Of a stretch of 10,483 nt of DNA, positions 7,114 to 10,483 are shown in pieces. A program made the translations under genes and the position numbers. Position 1 is the stretch's first letter, and every line of letters begins with the position of its first letter. The DNA lies in the NCBI GenBank assembly GCA_030631915.1, contig DAOVKF010000047.1, positions 1-10,483 of the forward strand. The letters are read 5' to 3'. The notes beneath the pieces are model-generated. The model worked only from the letters and a program-made list of their open reading frames with translations. It was not told the DNA's origin and did no database searches. Source of the DNA: Candidatus Omnitrophota bacterium. GTDB taxonomy: Bacteria; Omnitrophota; Gorgyraeia; Tantalellales; Tantalellaceae.

Positions 7114-7676
7114 GTAGCGCGAACAGGCGGAGGAACTATTTCATCAAAAAGGAATTCCAGGCGAGTTTTTTCCTGAAGTTCGCCGTTCTACTCTTTCTGG
7201 AAGCTGTCCTGATAGCGGCCCTGTTCATGTTCATCTCCCGGGGCACGCTTACGACCGCGTATCACGGGACCGAGCTGACCATTCAGAAAACCGGTCCTTA
7301 TTTTTTCCTGAACTTCATCCTCATAACGTCGGTCGTGGGAGTGAGCATGGCTCTGGCGGGCGCCCTTGTGTTCATGTACCTGTCCCACAGGCTCGGGGGC
7401 CCTCTCTACAAGTTTGAGAAGACCATCGAGGAAGCGGCCAAAGGCGATATAACCCAGAGGATGCATTTGAGGCACACGGACCAGTTGCTGGACCTGAGGG
7501 ACTGTTTCAACGCGTTCCTGGAAGGGACGGATAAACGCATATCCCGGATCAAATCCGACGTCGCGAAGAGCATGGAGCTTATCGAAAAGAACAAAACCCG
7601 CGCCGCCGCGGATAATGTCAGGGAACTTCTCAAAAAAATAAAGTCCTCTCTGGACCATTTCAAGACCTCTAAATAA
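7110..7676 (+). CDS. two-TM HAMP-domain protein without output domain (188 aa)
   Basis: The N-terminus is basic (RRRNYFIKKEFQ). The first membrane helix spans about 21-43, a short external loop of about 20 residues follows, and the second helix spans about 64-91. A HAMP domain follows at 93-145, recognisable from RLGGPLYKFEK, AAKGDITQR and LRHTDQLLDLRDCFN. The remaining 40 residues form a charged amphipathic coiled coil and then the protein ends: there is no methyl-accepting, histidine-kinase or cyclase domain. HAMP normally relays a signal from a membrane sensor to such an output, so this protein would need a partner, or acts as a membrane scaffold. The ATG overlaps the upstream stop (ATGA), showing translational coupling with the SurA-like gene. 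Automated pipelines may call this a chemotaxis receptor, which the sequence does not support. Confidence 0.82.
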   Translation: MSSANRRRNYFIKKEFQASFFLKFAVLLFLEAVLIAALFMFISRGTLTTAYHGTELTIQKTGPYFFLNFILITSVVGVSMALAGALVFMYLSHRLGGPLYKFEKTIEEAAKGDITQRMHLRHTDQLLDLRDCFNAFLEGTDKRISRIKSDVAKSMELIEKNKTRAAADNVRELLKKIKSSLDHFKTSK

Positions 7677-7681
7677 CTGGG

Positions 7682-8185
7682 ATGTCAAAAATACGCCGCT
7701 TAAGTCATATCCTGGCCGTTTCCTGTTTTTGCGCCGGACTGTCCGTTTCAGCGCCGGACGCCATCGCCGGGTCCTCAAAAACGTTCAAGACGAGTTACTG
7801 CGACATCCATTATCCGGACGAAAAGACACTCGGCGATTTTTTCTGGCGGATAAGCGGAAAGAGGTTCAATTTCATCGAGGATATGAGCCTCGCGAGGTCA
7901 AGGGTCGACAGGCTGATAGACCGCGTCCAGTCCATCCTGGACATGTATCCCGATAATTTCCGTTTCAAGATCGAGCTGCACACCGAATATAAGAAAGGAT
8001 TGATCGCCGCCTATTACCGCGACAGGAACAGCGTCAAGGTCTACGCGGATAAGGTGACTGACGGGGTCCTGGCGCATGAGATCGCGCATGCCGTGATATG
8101 CAATTATTTCAACCCGCCGCCCCCGGCAAAGATGCAGGAGATACTCGCACAGTACGTGGACAGGCACCTGTGGAGTGATTATTGA
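7682..8185 (+). CDS. small exported HExxH putative zinc metallopeptidase (167 aa)
   Basis: A signal peptide covers residues 1 to about 29 (cut near A-I-A-G). The mature protein is only about 138 residues. A zinc-binding HEIAH motif lies at 132-136 with H132, E133 and H136; E153, in the helix EILAQY, is a plausible third ligand, as in gluzincin (peptidase MA-like) families. The segment before the motif (VKVYADKV) could be the edge strand that binds substrate. It begins 5 nt after the stop of the HAMP gene with only a weak Shine-Dalgarno (CTGGG directly at the ATG), so it depends on coupled translation. It is the last gene of the operon, ending 17 bp before the terminator. It may process or shave the FecR protein or another envelope partner; that is inference from position. 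The length is short for the family, so an inactive or non-proteolytic role is possible. Confidence 0.8.
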   Translation: MSKIRRLSHILAVSCFCAGLSVSAPDAIAGSSKTFKTSYCDIHYPDEKTLGDFFWRISGKRFNFIEDMSLARSRVDRLIDRVQSILDMYPDNFRFKIELHTEYKKGLIAAYYRDRNSVKVYADKVTDGVLAHEIAHAVICNYFNPPPPAKMQEILAQYVDRHLWSDY

Positions 8186-8202
8186 GGACAGGGCAAACAG
8201 AT

Positions 8203-8240
8203 AAAAAAAGCCGGAGTTTGAAAAAACTCCGGCTTTTTTT
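8203..8240. terminator. strong bidirectional Rho-independent terminator
   Basis: A perfect 17-bp inverted repeat (8203-8219 with 8224-8240) closes a GAAA tetraloop. Its core is GCCGGAGTTT/AAACTCCGGC, flanked by seven A on the left and seven T on the right, so it gives a U-tract in both directions. It sits between the end of the plus-strand operon (8185) and the convergent minus-strand PEP-CTERM gene (stop at 8256), and serves both. Confidence 0.93.
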
Positions 8241-8255
8241 ATTCCGTATCCGCCG

Positions 8256-8783
8256 CTATGCTCTTACCCGCCTGTTCCTGCGGCGTCTTGCCGCGACAAA
8301 CGTCATGCCGCCTATAAGAAAAAGCGCTGAAGATACGGGTTCGGGAACTATGTTAAAACTCGTGGTAGCCTCAGTGCCGCTGCATGAACTACCACTCGGG
8401 TAATAACACGCTTTTATATTCCATGTCCCGTAAGCTCTTATGGTGGGATACGTGTTTCTCCATGTAAAGGTATCACCTGACAAGTTTTTGAAAGGGATAT
8501 CATCAAAAGACGTCACTAAAGTATCGGTGCCGGAGGAAGACAAAGTCGCCCAGTACTCATAATCACTTCCTAAATCCGGCGTATCCCACCAATTAAGCGT
8601 GACCTCCCCGCTGGCGTCTGGAAAAGTCAACTTAAGATAAGGAAGCTCATTGTAACCAAACGAGCCCTGGTGAGTGCCCCCCGAGTCCGTTGTATCAACG
8701 TCAAATACCGCGCCAGCCTCGCCGCCAAAGAAAGCTCCGGCAAAAACAAAAAGCACGGCCAGTAACATGAATTTTTTTCTCAT
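8256..8783 (-). CDS. exported PEP-CTERM sorting-domain protein (175 aa)
   Basis: A signal peptide spans about residues 1-25 (MRKKF start, hydrophobic 6-20, cut near A-G-A). The mature part (26-145) is a single beta-rich domain with two Cys near the end (C-Y-Y-P-S-G-S-S-C), a possible disulfide. The anchor is PEP at 147-149, a hydrophobic segment with LFLIGGMT, then ARRRRNRRVR. The frame is open 15 codons further upstream, but AAAGGAG (8793-8799 on the complement) lies about 9 nt before the ATG at 8783, and the signal peptide begins cleanly there, so I use that start. The anchor and the mature domain resemble those of the 1031-1603 product, pointing to paralogy. It has its own promoter (8895-8922) with a leader of about 105 nt and shares the bidirectional terminator. 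Likely surface-displayed cargo of an exosortase; specific role unknown. Confidence 0.87.
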   Translation of the reverse strand: MRKKFMLLAVLFVFAGAFFGGEAGAVFDVDTTDSGGTHQGSFGYNELPYLKLTFPDASGEVTLNWWDTPDLGSDYEYWATLSSSGTDTLVTSFDDIPFKNLSGDTFTWRNTYPTIRAYGTWNIKACYYPSGSSCSGTEATTSFNIVPEPVSSALFLIGGMTFVAARRRRNRRVRA

Positions 8784-8894
8784 TTTTAAATTCTCCTTTC
8801 TTAAAAGGAACAAACCCAAAAAAACCATCTATTTTTTATTATTGCCTTGTCGTTTTTATTAGCGCCTACTCAATTCTTGCTGTTCTTAGACGTT

Positions 8895-8922
8895 ATTTTA
8901 CTCTTTTTCGGGATTCTGTCAA
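8895..8922 (-). promoter_or_regulatory. sigma-70-type promoter of the 8256-8783 PEP-CTERM gene
   Basis: On the minus strand: -35 TTGACA (8917-8922 in plus coordinates), a 16-nt spacer, and -10 TAAAAT (8895-8900). The elements and spacing are identical to those of the minus-strand promoter at 1667-1694. The start site would be near 8888, leaving a leader of about 105 nt that is AT-rich and shows no clear structure. Confidence 0.62.
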
Positions 8923-9165
8923 GCTTTTTTTGTTTTGTTTTTTCTGCTTTTTTCTGAAAACATGGGGGACATGCCTCAAAGGGACACACCTCAACTGAAA
9001 AAATGGCAATATTTCATACAAAACCATGGATACCGCGCAGACAGGGAATGGAACCGCTTTGAACGGAAAAAACTTCAGGCTCCTTTTGCGCTAAAAAATG
9101 GTCTAGACAAACCCGACCCCCTTAACTACTGATTCGTAAGGAATAAAAAAGTAAGCTATTTCGGG
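8923..9165. other. AT-rich intergenic stretch with a near-direct repeat; no convincing gene
   Basis: This divergent gap begins with a T-rich tract (8925-8955). Two near-identical 14-mers follow: GGGACATGCCTCAA (8965-8978) and GGGACACACCTCAA (8980-8993), 12 of 14 matching. Their wording recalls the ends of REP-like or Y1-transposase-associated elements in other bacteria, but no second inverted copy or transposase is visible. A 56-codon frame from an ATG at 8962 runs to 9132 with no Shine-Dalgarno and no recognisable family; it could be a relic or chance. I see no RNA gene here. Confidence 0.3.
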
Positions 9166-9193
9166 TTGCCATTTCCGGAAAATATGATATACT
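9166..9193 (+). promoter_or_regulatory. sigma-70-type promoter of the PEF-CTERM-like gene
   Basis: The -35 is TTGCCA (9166-9171), the spacer 16 nt, and the -10 TATACT (9188-9193), each one mismatch from consensus. The start would be near 9200, giving a leader of about 47 nt that ends in AAAGGAGG before the ATG at 9247. Confidence 0.55.
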
Positions 9194-9246
9194 TGATATG
9201 TTGATAAATTGTTTTGAAAATTCTTTAACTAAAAGGAGGGGAACAA

Positions 9247-9906
9247 ATGAGAGTAGTAAAATCGTTATTGGCAGGGGCACTGGTCATTGTAATGTTTTGC
9301 GGAGTGTCATACGCCGCTATTTACGACCTGGCCAGACGAAATGATCCGGCAAACTCACAGGACGCGGACTGGTATGTTGTTGACCTTAAGGAGGGTGAGA
9401 CTGTTGTGAGCACATGGGCCTGCGTGGATGACACGGACTACTGGCTGAACCTGACCCATCCGGGCGCGGTGTCTCTGGTCTCTGATCTTAATTCCTGGAA
9501 CTGGGACAACAAGACCTGGTCCCTCGCGACGTCCGCGGAAACAGTATCCGCTTTACTGGATACTTTTGAAGACGATCCGGATACTTTTTTAAGCGCGAGC
9601 GGGTTTGATCTAACGTATGATCATGCGGGCACAACGGGTATATGGGGATGGAACTCGGACATGAGCGGATCTGATTATTACACTCATTACTTCGAATGGG
9701 ATGGATTTCTGACATCCCATGATTATGATCCGCGCGCGCCCGCGTATCAGAACACTGAACTGAGCGTGTGGGTGTATTCCTCCGGCGCTCCGCCGGTTCC
9801 TGAATTTCCATGTGGAATGATGTCCATACTGGCGCTTCTTGCGATATGCGGCTCTGGATGGATCAAGAGGTTTGTTGTTTGTCGCGCGTGCTGTGAAACG
9901 CGCTAA
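9247..9906 (+). CDS. exported protein with variant PEF-P C-terminal anchor (219 aa)
   Basis: A signal peptide spans residues 1-23 (cut after S-Y-A). The mature part (24-180) is acidic and rich in Trp, Tyr, Asp and Ser, consistent with a secreted beta domain; I recognise no family. The C-terminus has a sorting-type layout, with a P-P-V-P-E-F-P motif (PEFP at 185-188), a hydrophobic segment (about 190-204), and a basic W-I-K-R-F. Here the motif is PEF rather than PEP, and the tail ends in V-C-R-A-C-C-E-T-R with three cysteines instead of an Arg/Lys run. It may belong to a different sortase class from the three PEP proteins nearby, or be an ordinary membrane-anchored protein. AAAGGAGG precedes the ATG, and the gene has its own promoter and terminator, so it is transcribed alone. 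Confidence 0.82.
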   Translation: MRVVKSLLAGALVIVMFCGVSYAAIYDLARRNDPANSQDADWYVVDLKEGETVVSTWACVDDTDYWLNLTHPGAVSLVSDLNSWNWDNKTWSLATSAETVSALLDTFEDDPDTFLSASGFDLTYDHAGTTGIWGWNSDMSGSDYYTHYFEWDGFLTSHDYDPRAPAYQNTELSVWVYSSGAPPVPEFPCGMMSILALLAICGSGWIKRFVVCRACCETR

Positions 9907-9926
9907 AAATCAAAAAAAAAGAAAGG

Positions 9927-9953
9927 AGCTCAAAAGATCAGACCTTTTGAGCT
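9927..9953 (+). other. 10-bp perfect hairpin after the PEF-P gene
   Basis: AGCTCAAAAG (9927-9936) pairs with CTTTTGAGCT (9944-9953) around a 7-nt loop, starting 20 nt after the stop codon. No U-tract follows on the plus strand. On the minus strand the downstream sequence is CTCCTTTCTTTTTTTTT, so it can act as a back-up terminator for the convergent gene at 10016, or protect the plus-strand message. Confidence 0.6.
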
Positions 9954-9968
9954 GAAAGAGCCTTGCTG

Positions 9969-10004
9969 AAAAACAGGCGACGCGTAAGCGGCGCCTGTTT
10001 TTTT
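9969..10004. terminator. Rho-independent terminator between convergent genes
   Basis: An 11-bp stem (AAAAACAGGCG 9969-9979 with CGCCTGTTTTT 9992-10002) continues, past one A/G mismatch, into CGC-GTAA-GCG, a GNRA-capped tip. Seven T residues run from 9998 to 10004 on the plus strand, and five T appear on the minus strand. It can therefore stop transcription from both the PEF-P gene and the minus-strand gene ending at 10016. Confidence 0.88.
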
Positions 10005-10015
10005 ACCCCCTACGG

Positions 10016-10483
10016 TTACTTTTTACCGTTTCCATTATTTCCGTCAAGTATCTTGAGCGCTGTCCGGAAATCCTTTTCCCTGCCTTTTGTAACCGCAGCG
10101 CCGTTCTCGATCATGTCAATCCCCTCGAGAATATATTTCGCCGCTTCCGCTATTTGGGCGCGGTACACTTCTTTACCGACCTTTTCCCATGTTTTAACGT
10201 CCCTGCATATGTGCAGGACCTTTCCATTCTTGTAATAGACGGATCTGGTGGCAGGCCCCTCGTGCATTGTTATGCTCCTATCCTTGCAGTTATACAAGGC
10301 GTAGAACGAATTTGAGGGAGTGGTGAAGTTGTAACCCTGAACTCCCAACAAGCGCCTCTCTTTGCTGTATTTAATCCTACGGGTCTTACCGCTGACGTAT
10401 CTCTTCCCCTGGTCGACAATGGTGAAAAAAGATTCGTATTTTTTTGCCAGCCGACTCTGCGCCTGCGCCTGCGCGGGGCCGTA
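10016..10483 (-). CDS. unrecognised protein, 3' part (at least 155 aa, 5' end beyond the window)
   Basis: The frame ends with TAA at 10016-10018 and is open without a stop to the right edge (156 codons including the stop), so the gene starts outside the window. A TTG at 10351 could be read as a start, but the upstream codons look coding (for example Q-A-Q-A-Q-S-R-L-A-K-K-Y-E near 10436-10470) and no Shine-Dalgarno supports the internal site. The visible part has an Ala/Gln repeat, then a basic segment (GKRYVSGKTRRIKYS), a mixed region with two cysteines, and a helical, lysine-rich C-terminus ending in N-G-N-G-K-K. No family is recognised. It is convergent with the PEF-P gene and shares its terminator. 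Confidence 0.72.
   Translation of the reverse strand, partial: YGPAQAQAQSRLAKKYESFFTIVDQGKRYVSGKTRRIKYSKERRLLGVQGYNFTTPSNSFYALYNCKDRSITMHEGPATRSVYYKNGKVLHICRDVKTWEKVGKEVYRAQIAEAAKYILEGIDMIENGAAVTKGREKDFRTALKILDGNNGNGKK

Noticed and set aside
7188..7778. 196-codon minus-strand frame opposite the HAMP and HExxH genes
   Set aside because: Antisense to two genes with clear motifs and coupled translation; no domain or ribosome-binding site of its own.
8784..8828. Upstream start for the PEP-CTERM gene at 8256-8783
   Set aside because: AAAGGAG sits just ahead of the ATG at 8783 and the signal peptide starts there; the extra 15 residues would bury the Shine-Dalgarno inside the gene.
8935..9132. 65-codon plus-strand frame between 8783 and 9247
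   Set aside because: The first start codon is TTG in a T-rich tract, the internal ATG has no Shine-Dalgarno, and no family is recognised.

Overview
The window reads as chromosomal DNA from a Gram-negative (double-membrane) bacterium with a PEP-CTERM/exosortase-type surface sorting system. The tails of the sorted proteins (PEP-[IVL]-S-x-x-LF-x-x-GG-x-T followed by a basic cluster) are of the kind I associate with Candidatus Omnitrophota and similar uncultured lineages. That placement is inferred from protein style only. No rRNA, tRNA, CRISPR array or intact mobile element is visible.

Layout. The left edge (1-167) holds a Rho-independent terminator for something upstream, small inverted repeats, and a probable terminator for the minus-strand pair that follows. 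Two minus-strand PEP-CTERM genes (168-929 and 1031-1603) share a promoter near 1667-1694 and are separated by a dispersed palindromic repeat (956-1020). A 419-bp divergent intergenic region carries that promoter, a perfect 7-bp inverted repeat, and a plus-strand promoter (1833-1860) with a leader of about 155 nt.

The core is a tightly packed plus-strand operon of five envelope genes (2023-8185). It encodes a TPR protein with a C-terminal outer-membrane beta-barrel, a 902-aa secreted protein with tandem FecR domains, a membrane-anchored SurA/parvulin-like protein, a two-TM HAMP protein with no output domain, and a small exported HExxH protein. It ends at a strong bidirectional terminator (8203-8240). 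Convergent to it is a third PEP-CTERM gene (8256-8783) with its own promoter. After a roughly 460-bp AT-rich intergenic region with a possible degenerate repeat comes a plus-strand exported protein with a variant PEF-P C-terminal anchor (9247-9906). Two hairpins follow, the second a clear terminator. The window closes with the 3' part of an unrecognised minus-strand gene (10016 to the edge).

How the genes may work together (inference): the operon looks like a dedicated envelope module. The barrel protein could export or display the large FecR protein, with the SurA-like protein as chaperone and the HExxH protein as processing enzyme. The HAMP protein could couple the envelope to the cytoplasm. 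The TPR-plus-barrel architecture beside a large secreted beta-rich protein recalls Slam (type XI) secretion, but homology cannot be shown here. The flanking PEP/PEF-CTERM genes are likely cargo of an exosortase encoded elsewhere; no exosortase gene lies in the window.
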